This document shows positions 26,659-34,858 of a DNA stretch of 64,000 bases, piece after piece. The position numbers and the translations under genes were made by a program. This DNA is from Sporocytophaga sp. (GTDB lineage Bacteria > Bacteroidota > Bacteroidia > Cytophagales > Cytophagaceae), in contig NZ_JAGHZZ010000021.1 in the NCBI RefSeq assembly GCF_017745095.1, positions 1-64,000 on the forward strand, read 5' to 3'. The first letter of the stretch is position 1. Every line of letters starts with the position of its first letter. The notes beneath the pieces were generated by a model that saw nothing but the letters and a program-made list of their open reading frames with translations, had not been told where the DNA came from and did no database searches.

Positions 26659-29262
26659 TTATTTACTTCTATTATCTTTCCCACCTTTTCCTCTTACCGG
26701 GCCTTGTCTCTGCTCACTTCCTCCCTGACCTCCTGACGGCATATCTGACATGTTTGTACCATCACCACCTCCTCCATCTTTCAGGTCATCATTATTGATA
26801 AGCTTCCTTCTCTTTTTAGGCTTAGCATCTTCCATTGACATCTTTCCTATTTTATAAGTGAAGGTTACCTTAAAGTTCATATTATGAAGAACATTGGTAC
26901 TCTTCTGATTGATGACTGGAGATACTAGTTCACTTCTGATTCTATATGAAGTGTTGAAAAAGTTTTCTGCACCAAATCCGATACTTCCTTTATCATCCTT
27001 AAGTTGTTTTCTGAAATTAAGACTATAAATACCAAATCCTCCCTGATAGCCTTGCAACTGTACCTTCCTCCCTCTATAAAAACCAAAAAACTGTACTTCC
27101 CAACTTTTAGGTAATTTATAACCTGCCATCATTCTATAATTAGCAACCCATCCCTCATTGCTTGCATTATAAATAGGATCAGGTACATTATTTCTTAATA
27201 CTGCATAGTACACATCAGTTCCTCCGTTCAAGGTAAACTTATCTGATAACTTAATATTGGCAAAAATACTGAAGCCATAAGTGTTTTCGCTCCCTATATT
27301 CTGATATGTAGTAACGATGGTATCTCCCTTTACATTTCTTACACTTTGAATGGCATTGTTAGAGTTTTTTGCAAAAGTTGAAATCGTCAAAGAACTTCTT
27401 TTAATATACGCATTGTAAGCCAGCTCAAAGTTGTTGGTATATTCCGGATCAAGATTTGGATTACCAAACGATACATTAAGTGGATTAGATGCCTGAAGAT
27501 TGGGATTCAAATATCTCAATGATGGTCTCTGAATTCTTCTGTTGTAAGAGGCTTTGACAATATTTCCACTTTTCAGTTTTCTTGATATATTGATACTTGG
27601 AACAAGTATTCCATATGATGGAATATCGATAGCATCACCTCCGTTTTGAAGTCTTGCATCAATTGTGGTGTATTCATAACGCAATCCAACTTTCGCACTA
27701 TACACTTTCTTCAGAGTTACCGTTGCAGCGGAATAAGCAGAAGCAACATTCTGATTATAATTCAGCTTATTACTTAAAGTATTATTACTAAGTTCAGTAA
27801 AGCTTCCGTCGCTTCCAGGAGCGGAGAAGTACTTATAGTTACTTGTAACGTTTCTATATATATTTTTCACTCCTGCTTCAAGCATGATCATTGAATCTAT
27901 CGGAGTCTGATAATCCGCCTGGAAGGTTACTTCCTGATTATAACTATTATTTATGTTCTTTAACCTACTTGTTGTTGAAAGACCTAAACTGTCCATGATG
28001 GAATTTGTAAAGTCATTAACACTTTTGTCTCTGCTGTACAATGCCATAAAACTCAACTCTCTCATTGGCTTCTTAAAGAGGTGAGTATAGTTTAAATTCA
28101 GGTCCAGGTTGTTATTATTGTTTTTAGTGAATACATTCCTTATTCCTATATTCTCTAAGATTCCACTCTGATAAGTTTCAGTAGTAAGATTATCCTGATA
28201 GTTTTTACCATTTCTGAAACCAAACTTGGCAGAGGCTGTAAGCAAGTTATTTTTATCAATATCATAATCCCACCCGAATTGATAATTACCAAATCCATGA
28301 AAATTTCTAGTGTTCGCATACTGAACATTTTCATTCACTTCACCTGTTTCACTAACCGTTGTCTGAGTGTTTCTAAAGCTACCTGGTGTATTATAACTCC
28401 ATCTTCCGTTTCCTCCAAGAGAGAAACCCATCTTCCCTTTTCTATAACTCCCATTTAAACCCAGGCTGGAAGCTCTGAGTCCCGTACTTCCGTCAATGCT
28501 AAGCATTGCACCTTGCAAATTATTTTTTTTGGTAATGATATTAATAATACCTGCTGAACCTTCAGCATCATATTTAGCAGAAGGAGAAGTGATCACTTCA
28601 ACAGACTTGATCATATCTGCTGGTATCTGTCTTAAAGCATCAGCAACACTGGTAGCTGTGATTGTCGATGGCTTATTATTTATGAGTACCTTTACATTTT
28701 CACTACCTCTCAAGGAAACATTACCATCAAGGTCTACAGAAAGCATTGGTACCTTTCTTAGTACATCAGCTGCGTCACCACCTTTGTTACCTGCATCATT
28801 TTCTGCATTATACACGGTGCGGTCCACCTTTTCTTCAAATAAAGGTTTTTCACCCATCACAGTAACTTCTTTTAATTGCTGAACAGTCTGACTTAATTTA
28901 ATCTCACCAAGCTCAATATTTTCTTTGCCATCAGATACAGAGATTCCTTTTATTACTTTAGTATCATAACCGATAAAAGAAATTTCAACATTATAAACTC
29001 CGGCTTCAATTTTAGTAATTTCAAATTTACCATTTTCGTCTGCCATGGTTCCATTAACCGGATTACCGGATTCCTGGCTTATCAGTGCAACAGTCGCAAA
29101 AGGAACAGACGCACTATTGGCAGAATCTTTAATCACACCCTCAATCTTACCTTTACCTTTAGGAACTGTCGGAATAGCATTATTTGCTCCAGATGGAGGA
29201 GTTTGGGCTAAAATAATATTTGTAAATGCCAATAGAATGCAAAAAACGATTGAGTACTTCAC
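26659..29262 (-). CDS. TonB-dependent receptor with outer membrane beta-barrel 3 domain
   Basis: 867 residues, starting at a GTG at 29262; no in-frame ATG precedes the signal peptide (about 1-19, ending ILAQ). Domains are a carboxypeptidase-regulatory-like fold (about 38-125), a plug (about 140-240; DAADVLRKVPMLSVDLDGNV and SAKYDAEGSAGIINIITKK) and a barrel with the family block NIVKASYNRRIQRPSLRYLN. The C-terminus is unusual: after the last strand come about 60 residues rich in Lys, Gly, Asp and Ser (GGGGDGTNMSDMPSGGQGGS), probably a flexible tail. The substrate is unknown, and no SusD-like partner is adjacent. Confidence 0.92.
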   Translation of the reverse strand: MKYSIVFCILLAFTNIILAQTPPSGANNAIPTVPKGKGKIEGVIKDSANSASVPFATVALISQESGNPVNGTMADENGKFEITKIEAGVYNVEISFIGYDTKVIKGISVSDGKENIELGEIKLSQTVQQLKEVTVMGEKPLFEEKVDRTVYNAENDAGNKGGDAADVLRKVPMLSVDLDGNVSLRGSENVKVLINNKPSTITATSVADALRQIPADMIKSVEVITSPSAKYDAEGSAGIINIITKKNNLQGAMLSIDGSTGLRASSLGLNGSYRKGKMGFSLGGNGRWSYNTPGSFRNTQTTVSETGEVNENVQYANTRNFHGFGNYQFGWDYDIDKNNLLTASAKFGFRNGKNYQDNLTTETYQSGILENIGIRNVFTKNNNNNLDLNLNYTHLFKKPMRELSFMALYSRDKSVNDFTNSIMDSLGLSTTSRLKNINNSYNQEVTFQADYQTPIDSMIMLEAGVKNIYRNVTSNYKYFSAPGSDGSFTELSNNTLSNKLNYNQNVASAYSAATVTLKKVYSAKVGLRYEYTTIDARLQNGGDAIDIPSYGILVPSINISRKLKSGNIVKASYNRRIQRPSLRYLNPNLQASNPLNVSFGNPNLDPEYTNNFELAYNAYIKRSSLTISTFAKNSNNAIQSVRNVKGDTIVTTYQNIGSENTYGFSIFANIKLSDKFTLNGGTDVYYAVLRNNVPDPIYNASNEGWVANYRMMAGYKLPKSWEVQFFGFYRGRKVQLQGYQGGFGIYSLNFRKQLKDDKGSIGFGAENFFNTSYRIRSELVSPVINQKSTNVLHNMNFKVTFTYKIGKMSMEDAKPKKRRKLINNDDLKDGGGGDGTNMSDMPSGGQGGSEQRQGPVRGKGGKDNRSK

Positions 29263-29695
29263 CTCTTTTAATTTTATTTTAAAAACAGTTTAAAATTAGT
29301 ATTTATAGTTGAAAGTATATAACCATTCATATTTGAAAATCAGCGGTTGGTATATTAACAGGGCTAAAGATTCTGAAACCCAAAGATCTTTATAAGGTTA
29401 TGATTGATTAAATCTTCATTAAAACTTTTAATCATACAATCAATGAGACAATTATACTTTACACCTGTCAAAAAAATAATTAACTAAAACAATACAAACC
29501 ACTAAAAATAAAGCACATACACATAAATATCCTTCTAATTAACATCTTTTCTTACCTCTTTTACTTTTGCAATTACATTTTTGCTAAGTTTGAAGTCTTT
29601 AATGTTAAAAAATTGTTAAAACTTAAACATTTTTTAGCTTTCAGAATTAAGGTTAAGTTAGGTCGGGCAAAACAATTGAAATAAAATATAAATTC
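29263..29695. other. Intergenic, divergent promoter region, 433 bases
   Basis: Between the TonB receptor (minus) and a small plus-strand gene. Two TAnnTTTG elements, TACTTTTG (29562-29569) and TAAGTTTG (29585-29592), stand 23 bp apart about 105 bases before the small gene. No open frame or RNA gene is visible in the rest. Confidence 0.45.
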
Positions 29696-30037
29696 ATGGC
29701 GATTTCTAAAGAAGATACCATTCAGGCTATCAAATTATCCCAAATCATTCAAGACCATTTTGACAAAAACAAAAATTGTGGTTCACTTAGTACAAATGAC
29801 ATGTATGAGTTTATCTACAAAAAAGGAATAAGTAACTGGGATAAAAACAGCACTGGTAAATTCAAAGATTTTCTAAAAAAATTATCTAACAACAACGCAC
29901 TGGACCTGATCCCTCAATGCAGAGCAGAAAGTACTGGCAGATCTGTTAGCTGGTATTTTGAATCTACTCCCGGGAAAGTCATTAAAGCAAGGAAGTTAGT
30001 TCCACTTTCTGAAGCAAAAAATGTAGTTGCTAACTAA
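29696..30037 (+). CDS. Small conserved-looking cytoplasmic protein, function unknown
   Basis: 113 residues without a signal peptide or membrane helix. It is charged and helical at the start (AISKEDTIQAIKLSQIIQDHF) and has a basic, Ser-containing middle (CRAESTGRSVSWYF) and a Lys/Arg-rich end (GKVIKARKLVP). I do not recognise a family. Gene status is supported by the ATG start, good codon use, an own leader with -7-like elements and a strong terminator directly after the stop codon. It could be a small nucleic-acid-binding protein, but nothing here shows this. Confidence 0.7.
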   Translation: MAISKEDTIQAIKLSQIIQDHFDKNKNCGSLSTNDMYEFIYKKGISNWDKNSTGKFKDFLKKLSNNNALDLIPQCRAESTGRSVSWYFESTPGKVIKARKLVPLSEAKNVVAN

Positions 30038-30044
30038 GACACTT

Positions 30045-30072
30045 GAGACCTTTAATCGGGTCTCTTTTTTTT
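30045..30072 (+). terminator. Terminator after the 113-residue gene
   Basis: GAGACC pairs with GGTCTC over an 8-base loop and is followed by eight T. Confidence 0.85.
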
Positions 30073-30141
30073 GTCTTTAAATATCTTTTTTTCAATAATT
30101 TCCGTAATATTTTTACCTTGAAATAAACAAATCAAATACAT

Positions 30142-30729
30142 ATGCATCCTATTTTAAATAGAAATTTATTTTTCATAAAGGAAAAAGTCGGCATGTTTAA
30201 AGCATCTAATAACTACGACATTTTTAATCCTGAAACACAAGAATTGATTCTAACATGTACTGAAGAGAAACTTGGCTTTTTTACCAAAATTTTCAGATTT
30301 ACAAAATATAAAAGGAATACTCCATTTAATGTTGTAGTAAAAACGACCTCTGGAGAAACTGTTTTAACAGTTAAAAGAGGTATTTCAATATTCTTATCGA
30401 AGGTTGAAGTATTTGACGAAAAGGATAACCTGATTGGTAAATTCAAGCAAAAATTCTTCTCTATTGGAGGAAAATTTGACGTGTTGGATGCCAATGACAA
30501 CCTAGTTTGTACCCTTAAAGGAAAATGGACAAGCTGGGATTTTAAGTTTATGAAGGAGAATCAGGAGCTTGCTGAAGTGAATAAAAAATGGAGTGGACTT
30601 GGTAAAGAATTATTTACTACAGCTGATAACTATATGCTTTGCATCAGCGAAATGCTACCGGAAAATGCTCCTGCAAGAATACTTATTCTTGGAGCTGTGA
30701 TGTGTATAGATATGGTGTTGAAAGAGTAA
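30142..30729 (+). CDS. Scramblase / LURP-one-related (tubby-like fold) protein
   Basis: 195 residues. The sequence shows the twelve-strand pattern of the LURP-one and scramblase group: FFIKEKVGMFKASNNYDIFN at the start, NVVVKTTSGETVLTVKRG, VFDEKDNLIGKFKQKFFSIGGKFDVLDANDN in the middle and a C-terminal hydrophobic helix ILILGAVMCIDMVL. The pattern DxxDNLIGxxKQxxxxxxxxFxVxDxxxN is the family's most conserved region. Bacterial members are cytoplasmic or membrane-associated and of unknown role; lipid scrambling is not shown for them. No operon partner is visible. Confidence 0.8.
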   Translation: MHPILNRNLFFIKEKVGMFKASNNYDIFNPETQELILTCTEEKLGFFTKIFRFTKYKRNTPFNVVVKTTSGETVLTVKRGISIFLSKVEVFDEKDNLIGKFKQKFFSIGGKFDVLDANDNLVCTLKGKWTSWDFKFMKENQELAEVNKKWSGLGKELFTTADNYMLCISEMLPENAPARILILGAVMCIDMVLKE

Positions 30730-30771
30730 TAAAAGCTGAAAGCTTAAAGTTTAAAAGTATAGATACAAAAA

Positions 30772-30804
30772 TGCCGGTAATAAAAGCTTGCTTTTATACC
30801 GGCA
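30772..30804. terminator. Bidirectional terminator between convergent genes
   Basis: TGCCGGTAATAAAAGC pairs with GCTTTTATACCGGCA over 15 bp with one bulged base. Five or more A precede it and T follows, so it can stop transcription in both directions, including the glnK-amtB transcript. Confidence 0.8.
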
Positions 30805-30824
30805 ACATTTTTATATAGCCACCT

Positions 30825-31778
30825 TTAAATTACCTGAAAACTTGTAGCTCCAGAAAGCTTTCCATCTAGATAAACCTGCATAAAGTGTTTGCCTGGTTTG
30901 TACTCGCTTCCTTTTTCAAAAACAAAGTTAATATTTTTACTTCCTGAATATTCAAAATCTTTATTAACAGTATAAGGAATTTCCTTTTCTCCAACTTTTA
31001 GCATACCTCCTCCTTCAAAAGGGTTGTATAAAGTTTTACCTCCTGGTTCAACCAAACGTACAGTAACCTCTACATGGCCTCTGGATGATTCCGGAAAAGC
31101 TGCCAAAGCTATTCTGAATTTAAGCTTATCTTTCGGCTGTAAAGATATTGCGTCTGCTTTTATTTCTTTGCCATTGACAATAGCTACAATATTTATTTCC
31201 CTTACTTTTAAAGTTGTTTTTGCAGGTGTTGATCTGGAAGATGATGCATCAGAAACTTCGTCCGGATTCTCGGAATCAAAACCACCAGCTGCATTGGCTT
31301 CAAACTCGACACCCGCTTCTGCTTCTTCAGCTTTTTTGGAAATCGAATCTTCAAATTTCACAAGCTCTTTAATCAGATACTTTACATTCGCTTCATTTCG
31401 GGCATACTCTTTTTCCTTTAACTTACGAGTAGCCTTCTGTTTTTGAATTTCTTCAAAAATGTATTCAAGTTCAGTTTCTTTTGATCTCAATTCACCCAAA
31501 ACCAAAGCAAATTTATTTGACTCTTGCTTTACCGAATCTTTCATTACTTCATTCTCCAGTTGCAGTGCAAGCAAATCAGCTTTTAATTTTTCAATTTCGC
31601 TTGATTTTTTAACAATAAGGAGACTGTCCTGTAAGATGCGGTTTCTCTGGGACATGATAATTGAATTCTTCTCTACTCCGCTATATATAAAATAAGCAAG
31701 AGCAATAGAGATTGATAAAAAAGCTATAAAAATCAGCTTTTTCAAATCACTTTTGGTTGAATTTTCATTAGTGGACAT
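30825..31778 (-). CDS. Membrane-anchored coiled-coil protein linked to glnK-amtB
   Basis: 317 residues, family not recognised. A short polar N-terminus is followed by one membrane helix (about 14-34), a coiled coil rich in Glu, Lys and Leu (about 45-155), an acidic Ser linker (about 160-185) and a C-terminal beta-rich domain (about 190-317). That domain has the phrase RLVEPGGKTLYNPFEGGG and ends with GSEYKPGKHFMQVYLDGKLS. It starts only 6 bases after the amtB stop, so it belongs to a glnK-amtB-orf3 operon. A paralogue with the same plan lies at 38606-39865. The charged N-terminus suggests the coiled coil and C-domain are periplasmic. A role in ammonium uptake is inference from the operon only. 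Confidence 0.8.
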   Translation of the reverse strand: MSTNENSTKSDLKKLIFIAFLSISIALAYFIYSGVEKNSIIMSQRNRILQDSLLIVKKSSEIEKLKADLLALQLENEVMKDSVKQESNKFALVLGELRSKETELEYIFEEIQKQKATRKLKEKEYARNEANVKYLIKELVKFEDSISKKAEEAEAGVEFEANAAGGFDSENPDEVSDASSSRSTPAKTTLKVREINIVAIVNGKEIKADAISLQPKDKLKFRIALAAFPESSRGHVEVTVRLVEPGGKTLYNPFEGGGMLKVGEKEIPYTVNKDFEYSGSKNINFVFEKGSEYKPGKHFMQVYLDGKLSGATSFQVI

Positions 31779-31784
31779 ATAAAT

Positions 31785-33164
31785 TTATTTAGGGAGAAAA
31801 TTGGGATAAGCTTCCATTCCATGCTCCAGAGCATCCAGACCTTCAACTTCTTCTTCTATAGTTATTCTGATACCAATGGTATATTTTAGAGTCAGGAATA
31901 CAATAAATGAAAAGACAAATGATGCAAAGCCTGCAGCGCACATTCCTATAAGTTGGGCAATTAGCTGATCAACTCCGGCTTTATTTCCAAACAGGCCAAC
32001 AGCAAGTGTACCCCACAACCCACAGGACAGATGCACTGATAATGCTCCCACAGGATCATCTATCCTAAGTCTATCAAAAACCATAACTGAAAACACCACT
32101 ACCATCCCTGCCACAGTTCCTATGATGATGCTGTCCAGAACTCCCATTTGATTCGCACCTGCAGTAATACCTACTAGTCCAGCAAGAATACCGTTCAATG
32201 TCATACTCAAGTCGAAAGATCTGCTTATGGAATAGATTGTAATACTTGATGCAATACCTCCCGCACATGCCGAAAGGCAGGTCATAACGAGCACCCTCGA
32301 TACTTCTCCAGGATCTGCTGAAAGAACAGAACCTCCATTAAAACCAAACCATCCCAACCATAACATAAATGTACCAATCACTGCCGATGTCATACTATGG
32401 CCAGGAATTGGATAAATATTATTGCCTTCATATTTGCCAAACCTTGGACCTAACAACAATACTGCTGCGAGTCCTGCCCAGCCCCCAACTGAATGGACCA
32501 ATGTTGAACCTGCAAAATCGTAAAAACCTATTGTATTCAGCCAACCATTTCCCCATTTCCAACTACCGATTATGGGATAGGCAAAACTCACAAATAGAGC
32601 AGAAAATATAATAAAACTGATCAGCTTGATCCTTTCAGCAACAGCGCCGGAGACAATTGTAGCACAGGTAGCTGCAAACATTCCTTGAAATAAAAACTCA
32701 GTCCAGAACGTGTAACTGGAGCTATAATCGATTCCTTCACCGCCATCCGGAAGGAATATTCCAAATCCTTTAAAACCTATAAAATCATATGAGACCCCTT
32801 TCTGAAAGCCTGGATACATTAGGCTATACCCAACTAAAGCAAAAGAAAGCAAACCAATGCAAGGAATAATTACATTCTTAAATAAGATATTGGTGGTATT
32901 TTTTGCTCTTGATAAACCTGATTCAAGTGTAGCAAAACCAAGATGCATGATAAATACTAGGCTTGTAGCTATCATCATCCAAAGGTTATTAATTACAAAA
33001 CCACTTTTCTGAATTTCGCTTGTTTGAGCAAGTTCTGCATTTTTTGCAGCAGCAACAGAATCTTTTATAGATTGAATTGCCTGCAGAAGTTCTGTTCGAA
33101 TCAGCTCCGTCTGGTAAGAATTTGTTGCAGATCCCTGAATGGTGTCGTAAATAATATCCTGCAT
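31785..33164 (-). CDS. amtB: Ammonium transporter (Amt/MEP/Rh family)
   Basis: 459 residues with about eleven membrane helices. Family blocks are HLGFATLESGLSRAKNTTNI, GSTLVHSVGGWAGLAAVLLLGPR, WLGWFGFNGGS (the pore-lining signature), and VGALSVHLSCGLWGTLAVGLFG with the second pore His. Unusually, about 50 polar, helical residues (1-52) precede the first membrane helix; canonical AmtB has only a short signal-like segment there. It lies 11 bases after the PII gene, the classical glnK-amtB pair, in which GlnK blocks the channel when nitrogen is plentiful. A second amt gene is at 42762. Confidence 0.95.
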   Translation of the reverse strand: MQDIIYDTIQGSATNSYQTELIRTELLQAIQSIKDSVAAAKNAELAQTSEIQKSGFVINNLWMMIATSLVFIMHLGFATLESGLSRAKNTTNILFKNVIIPCIGLLSFALVGYSLMYPGFQKGVSYDFIGFKGFGIFLPDGGEGIDYSSSYTFWTEFLFQGMFAATCATIVSGAVAERIKLISFIIFSALFVSFAYPIIGSWKWGNGWLNTIGFYDFAGSTLVHSVGGWAGLAAVLLLGPRFGKYEGNNIYPIPGHSMTSAVIGTFMLWLGWFGFNGGSVLSADPGEVSRVLVMTCLSACAGGIASSITIYSISRSFDLSMTLNGILAGLVGITAGANQMGVLDSIIIGTVAGMVVVFSVMVFDRLRIDDPVGALSVHLSCGLWGTLAVGLFGNKAGVDQLIAQLIGMCAAGFASFVFSFIVFLTLKYTIGIRITIEEEVEGLDALEHGMEAYPNFLPK

Positions 33165-33175
33165 ATTGTAATAAT

Positions 33176-33487
33176 TTAGATTCTTACTAATTCCGCGACA
33201 TCGAAAATTACAATTTTTCCGTCTCCAACCTGACCTGTACTCGCTGCCAATTTTATACTTTTTACTACCTCTTCACAATCCTCAGATGGAACTATAATTT
33301 CTATAGACCTCCTTAGCACAGAAGCATTATCAACAATAGAAGTACCCCTATAAGCACCTTTACTTTCACGATGAAAAACAGCATCCTTCACATCGTAATA
33401 GGTAAAAATCTCTATCCCAGTTTTGTGCAATGCGTTGCGCACTTCTTCAAATTTCGATGCCCTAATAAATGCCTGAATTTTTTTCAT
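33176..33487 (-). CDS. glnK: PII nitrogen regulatory protein (GlnK-like), without the uridylylation Tyr
   Basis: 103 residues with the PII fold: MKKIQAFIRASKFEEVRNAL, the T-loop (37-55) and the B-loop TGQVGDGKI (84-92). Numbering matches Escherichia coli PII: Tyr46-Arg47-Gly48 are present, but position 51, the Tyr uridylylated by GlnD, is Ile (YRGTSI). The protein also ends at VRI, without the usual C-terminal RTGE extension. It should bind ATP, ADP and 2-oxoglutarate and gate the AmtB encoded 11 bases downstream, but covalent control by GlnD at Tyr51 is not possible. It is the first gene of the three-gene operon. Confidence 0.93.
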   Translation of the reverse strand: MKKIQAFIRASKFEEVRNALHKTGIEIFTYYDVKDAVFHRESKGAYRGTSIVDNASVLRRSIEIIVPSEDCEEVVKSIKLAASTGQVGDGKIVIFDVAELVRI

Positions 33488-33780
33488 GAAGTTAGAATAA
33501 TCAAAATCTATTCGTTTTCAATTTATATAATTTTTTTTATATTCATAAATTAGACCCAAAAATTTAAATTTTACAAACATCCTCTTTTATATAGTCTTGA
33601 CCACTTTTTCTGAAATTTTAGCATGATTTTGACCGTATATTTTAACAGAAATTTAATATTTAACCTACTTTTACATTTTAATTCCATTGAAATTAAACAA
33701 TAAGTCCAATCTTCTTTTTTGAACTAATCCAATATTGAAAATAAAAGAATAATTAAAAATAAAATTAAAATAATCCTAAA

Positions 33781-34134
33781 ATGAAGCAATATAAGCATCA
33801 TGCAATCCTCATTACCGCAAGGGATAGAAAGCTTATGGATGAATTAAGAATAAAGGCAAAGGATTTTTTTCTAAAAGGTATGCAAGCCAAAACGGGCTAT
33901 AAATTGATAGGAGAAATCACTTCAAGCATTATTGGTGAATTTTATACAATGGTAATTTTTCCTGATGGAAGTATAGAAGGATATGAAACTTCTGATGAAG
34001 CCGATAAGATCAGAGTTAAAATCATTGATGCTATAAAAGAAATCAATCAAAAAAAGGGAAGTCAGGAAATCAGTTATGCAGAAGTATCTTATGGTTCAGG
34101 AACAGAATCTCCTGCCATTGAAAATACAAATTAA
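33781..34134 (+). CDS. Conserved-looking small protein, function unknown
   Basis: 117 residues, no signal peptide or membrane helix. The middle FYTMVIFPDGSIEGYETSDEADKIRVKIID alternates strand and helix, and the start has HHAILITARDRKLMDELRIKAKDFF. It looks like a compact alpha/beta protein. I do not recognise a family. Its stop codon is separated by only three bases from the stop codon of the convergent gene 34138-34515. The 293-base gap before it is AT-rich with no clear promoter match. Confidence 0.7.
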   Translation: MKQYKHHAILITARDRKLMDELRIKAKDFFLKGMQAKTGYKLIGEITSSIIGEFYTMVIFPDGSIEGYETSDEADKIRVKIIDAIKEINQKKGSQEISYAEVSYGSGTESPAIENTN

Positions 34135-34137
34135 TAG

Positions 34138-34515
34138 TCAGTTCAGGATATCTACTTCATCTACAATATATTTAGTATCTCCTCTCCAGGCAAACTGAAA
34201 AAACTTCTCATCATAATGTACCTTAACTCTTTTTCCTTTAAGCAAAGCTTCCTGCAACTTGCGATGCAACTCATCTTCAGAACCTTTTACAGAAAATTTC
34301 CAGATATTTGCAACACTTACACCTGGTTGTTGATCATTAAGGACCATTCCCAGATTGAGTTCCCCTTCATACGTTTTAAATATTACTCCTTTTTTACTGA
34401 ATTTTATCAACGTTCCGGCCCTATAGCCATCACTGTAGTTGCCAAATAAAAAATATCCTCCTACCCCTACAACTAATACAATAAGAATAAGCGCTATTAT
34501 CTTAAGTTTTGCCAT
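34138..34515 (-). CDS. Small membrane-anchored protein, Bacteroidota type, function unknown
   Basis: 125 residues. One N-terminal membrane helix (about 5-24) is followed by a beta-rich domain with GYRAGTLIKFSKKGVIFKTYEGELN (about 30-54) and GKRVKVHYDEKFFQFAWRGDTKY (about 94-116). The first phrase is strongly conserved in a Bacteroidota family of unknown role, as far as I recall, sometimes mislabelled as 6-phosphogluconate dehydrogenase. Nothing here supports an enzyme. It probably faces the periplasm. Confidence 0.72.
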   Translation of the reverse strand: MAKLKIIALILIVLVVGVGGYFLFGNYSDGYRAGTLIKFSKKGVIFKTYEGELNLGMVLNDQQPGVSVANIWKFSVKGSEDELHRKLQEALLKGKRVKVHYDEKFFQFAWRGDTKYIVDEVDILN

Positions 34516-34602
34516 GTGATCATTGAAATTCCCAAAAAAACTGTTTAGATATACTTTTGTTCTTTAAAGTTGTCTACCTTTGTTCGACCTAAAAATTCTA
34601 TA

Positions 34603-34824
34603 GTGCAACCTAATCCGGAAATTCTAATCAAAATTGTAAAGACCAAAATGCCATTTGGCAAATATAAAGGCACTTTGCTTTGTGACCTCCCGGTCTCATA
34701 CCTTGAATGGTTTCAAAAAGAAGGATTTCCTGACAACAGCCTTGGAATGATGTTAGCTACGGTATTCGAAATAAAAATTAACGGACTTCAGGACATCCTG
34801 AATAATCTGAAAAAAATGTATTGA
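34603..34824 (+). CDS. DUF3820 small protein
   Basis: 73 residues if translation starts at the GTG at 34603. The DUF3820 core is complete: MPFGKYKGTLLCDLPVSYLEWF, then KEGFPDNSLGMMLATVFEIKINGL. The conserved region in this family starts about 13 residues before MPFGKYKG, so the ATG at 34648 would be too late, while a TTG at 34570 would fall upstream of the -7 element TACCTTTG (34575-34582). Function is unknown; the fold is described as a small helical protein seen in many bacteria. Confidence 0.8.
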   Translation: MQPNPEILIKIVKTKMPFGKYKGTLLCDLPVSYLEWFQKEGFPDNSLGMMLATVFEIKINGLQDILNNLKKMY

Positions 34825-34858
34825 GCCGGTCTACTCAAATCCCGGCCTTACATAAAAT

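Noticed and set aside
34570-34602. TTG start at 34570 for the DUF3820 gene
   Set aside because: It lies upstream of the TACCTTTG promoter element and adds residues not found in the family; GTG at 34603 fits better.
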